A DNA stretch of 64,000 nt from Candidatus Thorarchaeota archaeon. GTDB taxonomy: Archaea > Asgardarchaeota > Thorarchaeia > Thorarchaeales > Thorarchaeaceae. A model generated the notes under the pieces. It did no database searches and was not told the DNA's origin. It saw nothing but the letters and a program-made list of their open reading frames with translations. How positions within the stretch are numbered: position 1 is the first letter of the stretch; every line of letters begins with the position of its first letter. Below are positions 49,174-59,006 of the stretch, piece after piece. Location: NCBI GenBank assembly GCA_003345545.1, contig PRDH01000021.1:1-64000 (forward strand), in the 5' to 3' direction. A program made the position numbers and the translations under genes.

Positions 49174-49920
49174 ATGTTCAGTCCCTTCCGCAGGATAGTA
49201 GATACCTTCCGAGAGCGAGGAGCCACTACACCCGAGAAGGCATTGACATGGAAAGAACTCGGACTTCCAGAGAAGCTTGAGCATGTCGAGCCTCCCATCC
49301 CTCCAGGCATGGATCCCGTTGTACGGGTGGGAAACAAATACTACCTGTCCGAGGAGCGACTGGCTGTCTTTCGGGAGCAAGTAGGTTTTCCCAGTCCTAT
49401 GCGCGAATGGTTGCAGCATACTGCTAAGGTTCCAAAGGGATTCCTGCGATACAGGGTACTGCACAAGCTCAGAGAACGTCCCATGTCTGGAGCTGAGCTC
49501 ACATCTGCAATTGGATCTGAGCTGGGCGGTGGATGGAAGCCAAGACCAGGTTCTATGTACCCGTTATTGAACAGCCTCCATCGGGAAGGTCTGACGCGGC
49601 AGCTCTCTGATTCTGACGGGAGAACCAGAAGATACGAACTCACAGACAAGGGTATCGAGTTCCTCGAGTCTGAAGTTGATAGTTGCGGTGAGCTTCGCGA
49701 GAAGATCGAGCACGCACTCTTTCCCGGACCTTTTCTTCAAGACTCCAACCACTTTGAGGAGATTCCACCATCTATACGGAACCTATTCCAGACTCTCCCA
49801 GTTCTCCCCATGGTAATTATGAGCGATCCTTCCCCTGAGACTCTCAAAGAACTATCAGACGCAGCTGAACGTTTCACTGCCGCGATTGAGAAGGCACGCA
49901 AGAAGATAGAGCCCCAGTAG
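49174..49920 (+). CDS. PadR-family transcription regulator with N-terminal extension
   Basis: The 248-residue protein has a PadR winged helix at about residues 85-165 ('GFLRYRVLHKLRERPMSGAELTSAIGSELGGGWKPRPGSMYPLLNSLHREGLTRQ', wing 'DSDGRTRRYELTDKG'). About 80 extra N-terminal residues contain 'PPIPPGMDPVVRVGNKYYLSEERLAVF', and a helical C-terminal half follows. PadR proteins are ligand-responsive repressors. An AATAAGATAAA TATA-like element about 30 bases before the ATG suggests a leaderless mRNA. Confidence 0.88.
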   Translation: MFSPFRRIVDTFRERGATTPEKALTWKELGLPEKLEHVEPPIPPGMDPVVRVGNKYYLSEERLAVFREQVGFPSPMREWLQHTAKVPKGFLRYRVLHKLRERPMSGAELTSAIGSELGGGWKPRPGSMYPLLNSLHREGLTRQLSDSDGRTRRYELTDKGIEFLESEVDSCGELREKIEHALFPGPFLQDSNHFEEIPPSIRNLFQTLPVLPMVIMSDPSPETLKELSDAAERFTAAIEKARKKIEPQ

Positions 49921-49928
49921 GCGGTCCA

Positions 49929-50312
49929 CTAGTCTTTTTTGAAGTCAAGTGATAGTGAGTTTATGCAGTATCGCAGGCCTGTCGGATTTGGACCATCATC
50001 GAAGACATGCCCGAGATGGCCTCCGCACTTCTTGCACACTACCTCGATTCTTGTCATTCCATGGCTCTTGTCGATCTTCCTTTCGACGCTATCTTCGGAT
50101 AGTTGGTCCCAGAAACTAGGCCAGCCACTACCTGACTCGAATTTCGTTTTTGAGGAGAAGAGCTCATTTCCGCATCCTGCACAGACATACACACCATCCT
50201 CCTTGTGATGAACATACTTGCCCGTGAAGGGGGGCTCTGTACCGCACTGTCTGAGGACGCGGTACTGCTCACGACTGAGTTTGAGTTTCCATTCGTCAGT
50301 TTCCTTTTTCAT
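49929..50312 (-). CDS. msrB: Peptide methionine-R-sulfoxide reductase
   Basis: The 127-residue protein has the MsrB zinc site, two CxxC ('[10 protein letters not shown]' and '[13 protein letters not shown]'), the substrate block '[14 protein letters not shown]', and the catalytic 'RYCINS'. It reduces methionine-R-sulfoxide in proteins using thioredoxin. Length and residues are those of a normal single-domain MsrB. It converges on the PadR gene with an 8-base gap. Confidence 0.96.
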   Translation of the reverse strand: MKKETDEWKLKLSREQYRVLRQCGTEPPFTGKYVHHKEDGVYVCAGCGNELFSSKTKFESGSGWPSFWDQLSEDSVERKIDKSHGMTRIEVVCKKCGGHLGHVFDDGPNPTGLRYCINSLSLDFKKD

Positions 50313-50556
50313 CTGCATCACTTGGTTAACAATAGTTCAGGGAGTAGATAATCTCTTCCATAGGTCATCACCATTTTGACCAGATTCGCCTGAAGACGAC
50401 ATCAAAAACCCCATCTGACTCCGTTCCTGAGGGCACATGAGCAGTATGACCACCATCCCTGTATGAGTCTTACTGCAATATTGTCAGACCAACCGATTTA
50501 TCAGAAAGCTAGTACATAGAGAGGGCGCAAAAAAGGCAATTTCAGGAGATTTGGAA

Positions 50557-50985
50557 ATGGCGTCAAAAGAATTAATCGATATGATGAACAAGGGAATCGC
50601 ACGAGAGATTCAGGTGAGTATTCAATACATGTGGCAGCATGTACGAATCTATGGCTTTGACCATCTGGCAATTGCTGACGAACTGAAGAAGACTGCTATT
50701 GCAGAGATGAAACACGCTGAGAAGATCGCTGAGAGAGTGGACTACTTGGGTGACGTCCCTACAACGACTCCGGCGAAGATCACAGTGGGTAATGAGCCGA
50801 AAGAGATGATTACTCTCGATGTGAAAGCTGAAGAGGAGGCAATCGCTCTCTACAAGACCATCATTGAGAAAGCAGATGCCGAGAAGGACTATGTCACTCG
50901 GGAGATGTTTGAGGACATACTTGCTGACGAAGAGGACCATCACAACACATTCACGACACTTCTACAGAAACAAGCCGCTCCATGA
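50557..50985 (+). CDS. Bacterioferritin/ferritin-like di-iron protein
   Basis: The 142-residue protein is a four-helix ferritin-like bundle with two E-x-x-H type motifs. These are 'GIAREIQVSIQYMWQHV', 'EMKHAEKIAERVDYLG', 'KAEEEAIALYKTIIEKA' and 'MFEDILADEEDHHNTF', which supply the di-iron Glu and His ligands of bacterioferritin/Dps-like proteins. It likely stores iron or detoxifies peroxide. AGGAGAT about 6 bases before ATG 50557 fixes the start. CGATTTATC about 65 bases upstream is a possible TATA box. Confidence 0.9.
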   Translation: MASKELIDMMNKGIAREIQVSIQYMWQHVRIYGFDHLAIADELKKTAIAEMKHAEKIAERVDYLGDVPTTTPAKITVGNEPKEMITLDVKAEEEAIALYKTIIEKADAEKDYVTREMFEDILADEEDHHNTFTTLLQKQAAP

Positions 50986-51042
50986 AAGTGTCGAAACTCA
51001 GAATCGCAATAATGAAGTAGACAGATAGGTCAAAGCCAATTG

Positions 51043-53577
51043 CTACTGCATACTTGGCTTTGACATATCTTGTCTATAGAATAGCAGTTTCGTCATCTCA
51101 GCTGTAATGATGTAGGCTACAATAAGCCCTATCAGACTAATATTGTTCCATACTGGCAGTATCACAAGCCCAAGCAATTCTGCAATAGGAGAGTAGGGCA
51201 ATACAATCACCACAGCCAGCATAATAGCTGATGACAGAAGCAAGTACTTACTCGGTCTACTTCGAAGGAAGAACCGACGCGTTCTGATTACTAGCACTAC
51301 AATAATCTCTGTTGCTATGGAGAAAGTAAACCAACCTGTACGAAACTGGTCTACGGTAGAACTCAATACGAGTAGAAGAACACCAAAGGTCACAAAATCA
51401 AAGAGAGTGCTTTGAAGCCCGAATACGACCATAAATCTTTTGATGAAACTTATGTTCCACCGTCTTGGACGTTCTACGAGTTCAGAATCTACGCTATCAG
51501 TTGAGATCGTGGTCAATGGGATGTCTGTCAATAAGTTGATGGCAAGTATTTGTTTGGGCAATAGGGGAAGGAACCAGAATAGAAGTGATGCACCAGCCAT
51601 ACTTATCATATTTCCAAAATTCGCGCTTATTGTGAATGAGATGTACTTGATAGTATTTGCGAATGTCTCCCTTCCCAAGGAGATTCCTTTGACTAAGACA
51701 CTAAGGTCTCTCTCAAGGAGGACAATCTCAGCTGCTTCTTTTGCAACATCAACAGCACCGTCAACTGAGATTCCAACATCTGCTGCATGTATTGCTGACG
51801 CATCATTGATGCCATCGCCTATATAGCCAACAACATTTCCTGCTTTTCTGAGTGCAAGTATGATACGCTCTTTTTGGTTCGGTTCAATCTCTGCAAAGAT
51901 ATTCGTCACTGCAGCCTGACTGACTAATGCTTCTTCACTCATCTGTCTAATCTTAGTACCCACCAAGATCTTCGGACTGTCCCAACCTACCTGAGCCCCT
52001 ACCGACGCAGCAATCAACTGGTTATCGCCAGTTATGATTTTGAAGTCAACATTCAATGAATGAAGGGCCCGTATTGTTTCCTTTGCATCCTGTTTCAATG
52101 GATCTTCGAGGACCACAAACCCCAGGAACCGCATATCCTTCTCCATACTTCTATCAATTGAAGGCTCATCTACGAATTTGTAGGCAAGTCCAAGGGTCCT
52201 GAAACCCTGTCCGCTCAATTTAGTATACAGCTCATTGATAGTTCCCCGAAGCTCTTCTATGTCCACTGCCACGCCCTCTTCAAGTTCAGCAAATGAACAC
52301 ACATCGAGCAGACCGAGAACTGCACCCTTTGAAATCATCAGTTTTCTCGGCCCATCTGTAACTAGTATGCTCAGCCTCTTCCGGACAAAATCATAAGGGA
52401 TTTCATCAATCTTTGTATATCTCTCAAGACTGAACGACTTGTGGTTGATAATGGCAGTATCAACTGGATTCTCATACCCTCCTTGAAGAGCTGCATTTAG
52501 ATATGCGTACAATAGAACCCTTTCACTGTCATTGCCTGTAGGTCCAACTGCAGAATGGACGTGCATGATGCCCTCTGTAATGGTTCCAGTTTTATCAGAA
52601 CATAGGATGTTCATGCTCCCAAAGTTCTCAATCGAATTGAGCTTCTTGACTATTACCTTCTTCTCCGCCATCTGCTTTGCGCCGTGAGCAAGGGTTATGC
52701 TTGTGATTGCAGGAAGGAGTTCCGGTGTGATTCCAACTGCAAGAGCAAGGGCGAAGAGGAATGAGTCTAGTATAGGTCTCTCGAAGTAGACATTCAAGGC
52801 AAAAATAGCTAAGACAAACAACAAAGCCAGCTGCATCAGCATTGAGCCGAACTTATCCATCCCACGTTCGAACTCGGTCTTTGGCTCCTTCACACTCAGT
52901 CTTTCAGCAACCTTTCCAAACTCTGTTCTTAGGCCAGTGTTGACGACAACAACTCTAGCTGTTCCACTGGTCACGCTTGTTCCCATGAACACCATGTTTG
53001 CACGTTTGCTCAGTTGCGTGTCAGGGTCTACTACACCAGATCTCTTGTCATCTGGCAGTGTTTCTCCGGTTAGTGCTGCTTCATTGACGAACAGATCCTT
53101 GGATTCTAATATGATACAGTCTCCAGGTACAATATCGCCAGCATTGAGAATAGCGATATCCCCGGGTACTACACCCTCCAGTGGTATTTCGACCTTCGCC
53201 CCATCACGAGAGACCTCTGCTGTGACACTGATTATGGACAGCAGTTTCTCTACAGCATTTGTAGACACATGCTCCTCCCAAAAGCCAATGATGCTGCTTA
53301 GCAACACGATAGAAGTGATAATCAAGCCATCCGTGTCATCACTCGTCACAAATGCTAAGAACGCCGCGCCTAGCAAGATTAGAACAAGTGGGCTCCTGAA
53401 TTGATTGACAAAGAGAATGAAAGCACCAGACCTCTTCTTGGTCTTGATGCGATTTGGTCCATAGAGTTGCAGTCTCTCTGCAGCATCCGCAGATGCTAGA
53501 CCAGCATAGCTAGTTCCAAGTTGCTGGAGCAATGTATCTTGATTGACGCTCCAGAATCTATCATTCACTGGCTCCAT
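51043..53577 (-). CDS. mgtA: P-type ATPase, magnesium-transporting MgtA type
   Basis: The 844-residue protein is a full P-type ATPase. It has the actuator motif ALTGETLP, 'VGITPELLPAITSITLAHGAKQMAEKKVIVKKLNSIENFGSMNILCSDKTGTITEG' with phosphorylated Asp near residue 328, 'KGAVLGLL' in the N domain, the hinge 'TGDNQLIA', and 'VGYIGDGINDASAIHAADVGISV'. Ten membrane helices are expected. The TPELLP block in M4 and the KVIV…IENFG sequence are typical of the MgtA/P3B group that imports Mg2+. CTATTTAAT about 40 bases before ATG 53577 suggests a short-leader mRNA. Confidence 0.93.
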   Translation of the reverse strand: MEPVNDRFWSVNQDTLLQQLGTSYAGLASADAAERLQLYGPNRIKTKKRSGAFILFVNQFRSPLVLILLGAAFLAFVTSDDTDGLIITSIVLLSSIIGFWEEHVSTNAVEKLLSIISVTAEVSRDGAKVEIPLEGVVPGDIAILNAGDIVPGDCIILESKDLFVNEAALTGETLPDDKRSGVVDPDTQLSKRANMVFMGTSVTSGTARVVVVNTGLRTEFGKVAERLSVKEPKTEFERGMDKFGSMLMQLALLFVLAIFALNVYFERPILDSFLFALALAVGITPELLPAITSITLAHGAKQMAEKKVIVKKLNSIENFGSMNILCSDKTGTITEGIMHVHSAVGPTGNDSERVLLYAYLNAALQGGYENPVDTAIINHKSFSLERYTKIDEIPYDFVRKRLSILVTDGPRKLMISKGAVLGLLDVCSFAELEEGVAVDIEELRGTINELYTKLSGQGFRTLGLAYKFVDEPSIDRSMEKDMRFLGFVVLEDPLKQDAKETIRALHSLNVDFKIITGDNQLIAASVGAQVGWDSPKILVGTKIRQMSEEALVSQAAVTNIFAEIEPNQKERIILALRKAGNVVGYIGDGINDASAIHAADVGISVDGAVDVAKEAAEIVLLERDLSVLVKGISLGRETFANTIKYISFTISANFGNMISMAGASLLFWFLPLLPKQILAINLLTDIPLTTISTDSVDSELVERPRRWNISFIKRFMVVFGLQSTLFDFVTFGVLLLVLSSTVDQFRTGWFTFSIATEIIVVLVIRTRRFFLRSRPSKYLLLSSAIMLAVVIVLPYSPIAELLGLVILPVWNNISLIGLIVAYIITAEMTKLLFYRQDMSKPSMQ

Positions 53578-53689
53578 TTTACAGCACAAGCCTATTGCAT
53601 AATTCAATTAAATAGTTTGACAACCCCCAAGATGGAATTCCGGCAGACCCATTGTTTGTGTTTTTGGCTTGATTATGATCCCGCATATG

Positions 53690-54604
53690 TCAGACAGATT
53701 GAGTGGATTTGATGAATTGCATAATCACATCCGCAACCATTCCTGCACCAATACTATTCAGATGGAGATAGTCGGTATGTAGTCGGAATCCTGTGTCTTC
53801 TGCTATTCTATCCCAGCTCTTCCTGAGGAGATGTCGTTTGGCTATTGCTTTGTACATCTGCATATTCGTTGTCTCAAAGGGATACTTCGGAGCTCCTGGA
53901 TTCTCTCTGAGGTACGCTGTCATCTGCTCCAGCAGGGGAAGATATGTCACATCTGTTTCCGTTGCTATCCCCTTGACAGTCGTACCGTAGCTCAGACTCA
54001 GAAGGAATGCCGGATGATCAGGTTTCTCTCCTATCGTGGGGATTGAGAGGAGTGCTATCCGCGCAGAGGTCTCGTCCTGTAGTCGTGTGACAATCATTCT
54101 CAGGGTTTCTCGGAACCATGCATGATCCGGAAGCTGAGGAAGCTTCATCTTTCTCATATGTGCTCTCCCCTCCTGGTCTGATGTAGCAGCTGTTGCATCA
54201 TTAGTACCAATCAGAATGGTCACAATCTTGGGGTTGCACTCGATAATCTCGTCCAGTCTCTGGAGTAGGTTCCATGCAAGATGCGAGTTCACTCCTGCAT
54301 TCACTAGTGTGTATCTCTCTGCATCGATCTGATTCGCCAACATCTGAACGTAGTCTACTCCCACCTTGCCATGCGTTAGGCTGTCTCCGGCCAGGACAAT
54401 TACCGCTCGGTTGTCATCTGCTTGTTTCTTCTTGAGATACTCAGACGGACGATTCTTTGGCAGTCTTGTGGACTTGATGAACGAATAGAGAAAGGCTACA
54501 GCTGGTAGAGCCATGGTCACAGTGATTACGATAATCATCAGCATCGGTGGGTGCATCCAGTGGCAGTTTCGGTTTTGCCTCTCACGCATGGTGCGCGCCG
54601 GCAT
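53690..54604 (-). CDS. SGNH/GDSL hydrolase with N-terminal anchor
   Basis: The protein has an N-terminal membrane helix ('MLMIIVITVTMALPAVAFLYSF'). Complete SGNH blocks follow: I 'VLAGDSLTHG' (nucleophile Ser), II 'VNAGVNSHLAWNLL' (Gly), III 'ILIGTNDATAA' (Asn), V 'DYLHLNSIG' (Asp-x-x-His). It is an esterase or lipase that acts outside the membrane; the substrate is unknown. Several ATGs lie near the 5' end (54604, 54589, 54544), and none has a clear ribosome site. Confidence 0.9.
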   Translation of the reverse strand: MPARTMRERQNRNCHWMHPPMLMIIVITVTMALPAVAFLYSFIKSTRLPKNRPSEYLKKKQADDNRAVIVLAGDSLTHGKVGVDYVQMLANQIDAERYTLVNAGVNSHLAWNLLQRLDEIIECNPKIVTILIGTNDATAATSDQEGRAHMRKMKLPQLPDHAWFRETLRMIVTRLQDETSARIALLSIPTIGEKPDHPAFLLSLSYGTTVKGIATETDVTYLPLLEQMTAYLRENPGAPKYPFETTNMQMYKAIAKRHLLRKSWDRIAEDTGFRLHTDYLHLNSIGAGMVADVIMQFIKSTQSV

Positions 54605-54876
54605 GAATGTACATGCACACCATCCTAAAAATCACATTGGGGAGACCTTACATGATACATCTGGTTTTGGTGTGATAATTCGACAGACGTGCGCAAAATG
54701 GAGTAAAGAGCTCGATTTTTCAGATTATAGAATTGGAAAATGAGGTTTTATAAGGCTCTTGTCCATACCATCGCGGTGTTGCGAAGGACTCCCACAGCAA
54801 AAATTCGCTCTCGTGTTGGCTCAAGTTAGTTCATATGAACGCATCATAGTACCACGTATCGCAACGGGGAGAGAGT

Positions 54877-57255
54877 ATGTTCATGCATGTAAAGAAGAAT
54901 GCCTGTCTGTTTGTGATATCACTTGCACTCTTTGTGGTTCTTCTGAACGTAGTACCACAGGTGGCATATTGTTCAGTAGGAGATAACGCAGGCGCTGCGG
55001 CTACTACATCATTTTCCCCGTATGACCGATTTCATCTTCAGGATGTAATCATAAAGAACAATACACCTCCGAAGGCAATGTATGATGCCTATATCACTGA
55101 CGAAGACACCCCTCTGATTGTTCCAGCACCCGGCGTCCTGGCAAACGACGTTGATGCAGACAATGACTCGCTTGTCGCCTTGCTAACAGCCACGTCTTCC
55201 CATGGCTCACTTATTCTCTTGTCAGATGGTTCCTTCACGTATACTCCCGAGCCAAACTTCTACGGGGAAGACTCATTTGAGTACTACCCCAGTGACGGAA
55301 AGCTGGATAGTAAACCCGCAACGGTTCTCATAACTGTGAACTCGGTCATTGACCCGCCCGTGGCAATCGATGACGCATACGTGACAGACGAGGACACCAC
55401 TCTGGATGTTGACAGTGCTCATGGAGTCTTGGCAAACGACATTGATGTTGAAGTAGGCCAGCGTGTCTACGCGGAACTTGTGACAGATCCTGAGCATGGT
55501 TCGCTCGTATTATTCAACGAAGGTGAATTTGTATATGCCCCTGATTCTGATTGGTACGGAATTGACCAATTCCGATATCAGGTGCTCGATCAGAATGCCT
55601 ATGGCAACATAGCTATCGTGACGATTACAGTCAACCCCGTGAGTGATGCTCCTGTTGCTGTGAACGACGAGTTCACAATGGACGAGGACACAGTCCTAGA
55701 AATAATGGCATCGGACCTCCTGAACAATGACTACGATGCAGACGGTGATACACTCATTATCTCTATTGAGGGCTATCCCTCCTTTGGCACTCTCGAGATT
55801 TCCGCTGGCCAGACTTTCGCAGTCATTCCTAGCGATCTATTCATCTATACTCCGAATCCCGATTGGTATGGGGTTGACTTCTTTACCTACCGCGTATTTG
55901 ATGGTTCGGAATACAGCGCGTTAGCGCAGGTGAAGATTACTGTCGTAGATGTGATTGATGACACTACTCCTCCCGTCACAGAGATATCATTTGGCGGGAT
56001 TATCGGTGACAACGGCTGGTTCATCTCAGAGGTAGTCGTGACTCTGACCGCGACAGATGACTCCTCCGTCACCTCGACAATGTACAGCCTTGACCTCAAG
56101 AACTGGTTCACCTATACCGGACCATTCACAATCGTCACTGATGGTGCGAACACCATCTCCTTCTATTCCATTGATGCCGTGGGCAATATCGAACTCACAA
56201 AGTCCTCCACGATTGTCATTGATACTGACACCACTGGTCCGATCATCACAATCATGTATTTTGGCGATGCGACAGATGGCAGTTCCGGTCATTGGACTGT
56301 GACAGCAGTTGATCCGGAGAGTGGTATTGATTGGATCACCGTAGAGATTGATGGAGCGATTGTGGGTAACGCAACAGGTGACTATGCAGTCCCGAATCTC
56401 CTTGGCATTCACACCATCGAGGTGAATGCAGCCAACGCAGACCTTGAGGCTGGCATTGAAGACCAAGAGTCGAGCACCCTCTCAGAAACTGTCACAATAG
56501 TGGATGATGACTCCACCGGTCCTGTGCTAGCGATAGTCCACTCAGGAGGGGCTACGGTTTCAGATCCCGGTCTGTGGACAGTCACAGCAAGTGATTTAGA
56601 GAGTGGAATTGTTGCTCTCATTGTGGTGATTGATGGAGCAATTGTGGGTAACTTAACAGGTGACTACGCAGTTCCCGCTTCAGCTGGAACACACAACATA
56701 GCTGTCACAGCCTCCAATGGAGACATTGATAGAGGCGCCATCGACCAAGAAGTGAGTGTTGCATCAGCCAGCATCACAATCAGCAGTGATTCTGAACCAG
56801 GTTTTGTGACAGGCGGAGGCTGGATTGTTGACGCCAATGGGAACAAGGGCCATTTTGCCTTTGTTGTGAGGCTCGAGTCAGATGGTGACATCCGCGGAGT
56901 GTTCATGTACACCTTCAAGTCTGACAGGTTGCACTATGCTATCGTAAGCACGGAATGGCTGGCAATGAGAATCGATGGTAACTATGCCTATTTCGAAGCA
57001 GAATGCAGCATCCTGCAGTACATGCCACACCACCCGCGACACGTCACAATCGAGAGTGGCTATATCGTAAGAGTTGAGGTCTGGGACAATCCCGGCAAGT
57101 GTGCGAAGGACATCTTCCAGATTCGTATCTATGACCCGAGCGGTCAGACCTGGTACGAAGCAGGATTTGATCCTCTTGGAAGGGTTCATGGTGCAATCGT
57201 GATTCACATCGATAAACCCCACAGAGGACATCACTGTCAACCTTGTAGATGGTGA
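54877..57255 (+). CDS. Secreted cadherin-like repeat protein with post-COAP-1-like C-terminus
   Basis: The 792-residue protein has a signal peptide (residues 6-32). Three cadherin/VCBS-like repeats follow, each beginning with 'A.DD.Y.TDEDT.L' and containing 'GVLANDVDAD', 'GSFTYTPEPNFYGEDSFEY'. Next come two or three Ig-like modules ('STMYSLDLKNWFTYTGPF', 'TVTA.D.ESGI'). The last 150 residues start at 'GFVTGGGWIVDANGNKGHFAFVV' and include 'VEVWDNPGKCAKDIFQIRIYD', as in post-COAP-1 domains of bacterial extracellular proteins. It has no C-terminal anchor and ends in HCQPCRW. A bacterial origin by transfer is plausible. GGGGAG precedes the ATG. Confidence 0.88.
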   Translation: MFMHVKKNACLFVISLALFVVLLNVVPQVAYCSVGDNAGAAATTSFSPYDRFHLQDVIIKNNTPPKAMYDAYITDEDTPLIVPAPGVLANDVDADNDSLVALLTATSSHGSLILLSDGSFTYTPEPNFYGEDSFEYYPSDGKLDSKPATVLITVNSVIDPPVAIDDAYVTDEDTTLDVDSAHGVLANDIDVEVGQRVYAELVTDPEHGSLVLFNEGEFVYAPDSDWYGIDQFRYQVLDQNAYGNIAIVTITVNPVSDAPVAVNDEFTMDEDTVLEIMASDLLNNDYDADGDTLIISIEGYPSFGTLEISAGQTFAVIPSDLFIYTPNPDWYGVDFFTYRVFDGSEYSALAQVKITVVDVIDDTTPPVTEISFGGIIGDNGWFISEVVVTLTATDDSSVTSTMYSLDLKNWFTYTGPFTIVTDGANTISFYSIDAVGNIELTKSSTIVIDTDTTGPIITIMYFGDATDGSSGHWTVTAVDPESGIDWITVEIDGAIVGNATGDYAVPNLLGIHTIEVNAANADLEAGIEDQESSTLSETVTIVDDDSTGPVLAIVHSGGATVSDPGLWTVTASDLESGIVALIVVIDGAIVGNLTGDYAVPASAGTHNIAVTASNGDIDRGAIDQEVSVASASITISSDSEPGFVTGGGWIVDANGNKGHFAFVVRLESDGDIRGVFMYTFKSDRLHYAIVSTEWLAMRIDGNYAYFEAECSILQYMPHHPRHVTIESGYIVRVEVWDNPGKCAKDIFQIRIYDPSGQTWYEAGFDPLGRVHGAIVIHIDKPHRGHHCQPCRW

Positions 57256-57333
57256 AGCACTAAACACCTCGTCCTCCTCCCATATCCCCACGCGTTGGAG
57301 ATAAATAGGATATCATAACTATCTCGGGCACCG

Positions 57334-57570
57334 ATGACTCACTACTTCAAGAATTCACGGATGGTCGACTTGTTCTCAGAGCTTGGAATAGAGATCACCA
57401 AGGAGAATAGGGATACAATCGATGAGATAGTCCACGATATGTTGAGTGTTGACTATCCTAACACTGCAGCAGCTTGGAAGTTGATTCGCAAGAAACTTGA
57501 TAGTGACGATTGTGAAGGGTTCAAGAAACGATTGAAGGATACAGTCTCTAGACTAGGGCCGGCTCGTTGA
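57334..57570 (+). CDS. Small helical protein, paralogue of the 48885 gene
   Basis: The 78-residue protein 'MTHYFKNSRMVDLFSELGIEI…' aligns with the 70-residue protein at 48885. It has the common core GIEIT-x-ENR-x-x-ID-x-x-VH-x-M and AAWK-x-IRKKL. It is helical and soluble, with no known motif. Two copies in 64 kb suggest a small conserved family in this lineage. Confidence 0.65.
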   Translation: MTHYFKNSRMVDLFSELGIEITKENRDTIDEIVHDMLSVDYPNTAAAWKLIRKKLDSDDCEGFKKRLKDTVSRLGPAR

Positions 57571-57596
57571 AGAAGCTGGGAGCATTTCCTGCGCTC

Positions 57597-58118
57597 CTAT
57601 TCTCTTTGATTCTGTAGCCGCTCTGAAGGAATCAGCACCGTGTAGCGCGCATTGAGTGGATCCTTCATCATCTCTGCTAGCTTGATGCCGAGTCCGAAGC
57701 AGGTCAGCTTTCCGATGGGCGTCAGTTTCAGAAAGACCGCAGTCTTCCTGTACTTGGAGCCTTCCGTGAACCGGACCATCCTCTTTTGCGCGCGCCCGCT
57801 ATAGGCAGCTCGCGCCACCGAATCATCGAACGGGAGAACTTCAGCAGTACCTTGGAATGACACAGTGGGTGCTGGTATGAACCTCAGGATGTGGTGCGGA
57901 AAGGGAATCACGAATGAGATCTTGGAATTCCGTTGGATGTTTTTGACTTTCACATAAGTTCCGTCGGACAAGATGTACAGGGCGAAGTGAGACTCTCTCC
58001 GTGAAACGGCATATTGCACTGCAGAGGATTGTACACCTCCCGACGGACTTATCGTGCTCAGGATTCCGAAGCTCTTCTCCCTGATCTTCTTCTCGACCTG
58101 TTCGAACGTCTTTTCCAT
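57597..58118 (-). CDS. Pyridoxamine-phosphate-oxidase-like FMN split-barrel protein
   Basis: The 173-residue protein has the split-barrel pattern: 'FGILSTISPSGGVQSSAVQYAVSRRESHFALYILSDGTYVKVKNIQRNSKISFVIPFP', 'VSFQGTAEVLPFDD'. The K-x-x-N-I-x-R-N-x-x-I/V segment is the common FMN-phosphate contact. Members oxidise PNP or reduce F420/FMN-linked substrates; which applies here is open. GGAAGGTG eight bases upstream supports the ATG. Confidence 0.88.
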   Translation of the reverse strand: MEKTFEQVEKKIREKSFGILSTISPSGGVQSSAVQYAVSRRESHFALYILSDGTYVKVKNIQRNSKISFVIPFPHHILRFIPAPTVSFQGTAEVLPFDDSVARAAYSGRAQKRMVRFTEGSKYRKTAVFLKLTPIGKLTCFGLGIKLAEMMKDPLNARYTVLIPSERLQNQRE

Positions 58119-58190
58119 TGAATTACACCTTCCCTCAGCGCGGACTGATTAGGCTCTGAAACGGAAATCTCGCGATTGGATCAAATGCTA

Positions 58191-58616
58191 TCATATGTAC
58201 TTTGGCAGCGTCTTCAACAGCTCATCTACACTGGATACAATCTCCCCATTTACCTCAATTGCTCCCAGCACGTATTGGTTCTTGTACATCCTCCCCGGAC
58301 CTGTTCTATTCTTTCTGATATCCGTATAGAGACCTATCACTGGGATATTGGTGCCGTAGGCAACACCAATCTCACATGCGACTCCGGTGTCCTCTGGAAA
58401 CTGGTCCAAGCATGCCACAACCAGATCACATGACTGAAGTTCTTCTGTATCGACTCTGAAGATTTCCTCATTGGTGGGGTCTGCATCTTTGCTAAATGCC
58501 TCCTGCGGAAGAAAGACAGTATATCCCGCGGCGCGCACACGAGCCACGGAAACCTCATTGAACTTTCTATCAGCCTCAGAGAACAGCGCATTTGCCCAAT
58601 AGATCTTCTTGTCCAT
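58191..58616 (-). CDS. Nucleoside 2-deoxyribosyltransferase-like protein
   Basis: The 141-residue protein has the family's start 'IYWANALFSEADRKFNEVSVARVRAAGYTVFLPQE' and 'SCDLVVACLD…EDTGVACEIGVAYGTNIPVIGLYTDIR'. The D-x-G-x-x-x-E-x-G block carries the catalytic Glu. It swaps or hydrolyses the base of deoxynucleosides, or cleaves nucleotides like DNPH1. GAGGTCGAG precedes the ATG. Confidence 0.9.
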   Translation of the reverse strand: MDKKIYWANALFSEADRKFNEVSVARVRAAGYTVFLPQEAFSKDADPTNEEIFRVDTEELQSCDLVVACLDQFPEDTGVACEIGVAYGTNIPVIGLYTDIRKNRTGPGRMYKNQYVLGAIEVNGEIVSSVDELLKTLPKYI

Positions 58617-58745
58617 ATCTTTCTCGACCTCTCTATTCCCTAAGCACTATCCCGACAAGCTTCTCGAAGTCCGCTGCTTGCTATTATATCCTTTCGAGTC
58701 ACGTGAAATCCGAGCAGATCTCCTCGTATTCGCTCTCCTTGTGTA

Positions 58746-59006
58746 CTACCTTCGCCTTGGTCTCTGCCAGCAACAGAGCAATACCACAGACACGATAATG
58801 AGAATGCCCAAGAAGAAGACAGTCACAGGTCCGCCGGGGAGGGCCTCAGCTACCGCGGGACTACTTATGGCAAAGGCGGCAATGAGCAGACCCAACGAAA
58901 GAAGGCAGTAGATAACCGTGTTTCTAAGGTCTTTTCTCGTTCTCATCGCATCATAGTCGGGTTCTGGCCCTTTGCCTTCGAGAGAGTTGCGTTTCAGAAT
59001 CGACAA
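58746..59006 (-). CDS. Small two-helix membrane protein
   Basis: The 86-residue protein starts with TTG 59006 (GGTG nine bases upstream). An N-terminal cytosolic stretch 'LKRNSLEGKGPEPDYDAMRTRKD' is followed by two helices ('VIYCLLSLGLLIAAFAISS' and 'VTVFFLGILIIVSVVLLCC') and a basic end WQRPRRR. No family is recognised. Confidence 0.5.
   Translation of the reverse strand: MSILKRNSLEGKGPEPDYDAMRTRKDLRNTVIYCLLSLGLLIAAFAISSPAVAEALPGGPVTVFFLGILIIVSVVLLCCWQRPRRR

Noticed and set aside
56026-56466. 146-codon antisense ORF within the cadherin-like gene
   Set aside because: A Cys/Asn-rich translation typical of antisense to Ig-like coding sequence; no start signal.
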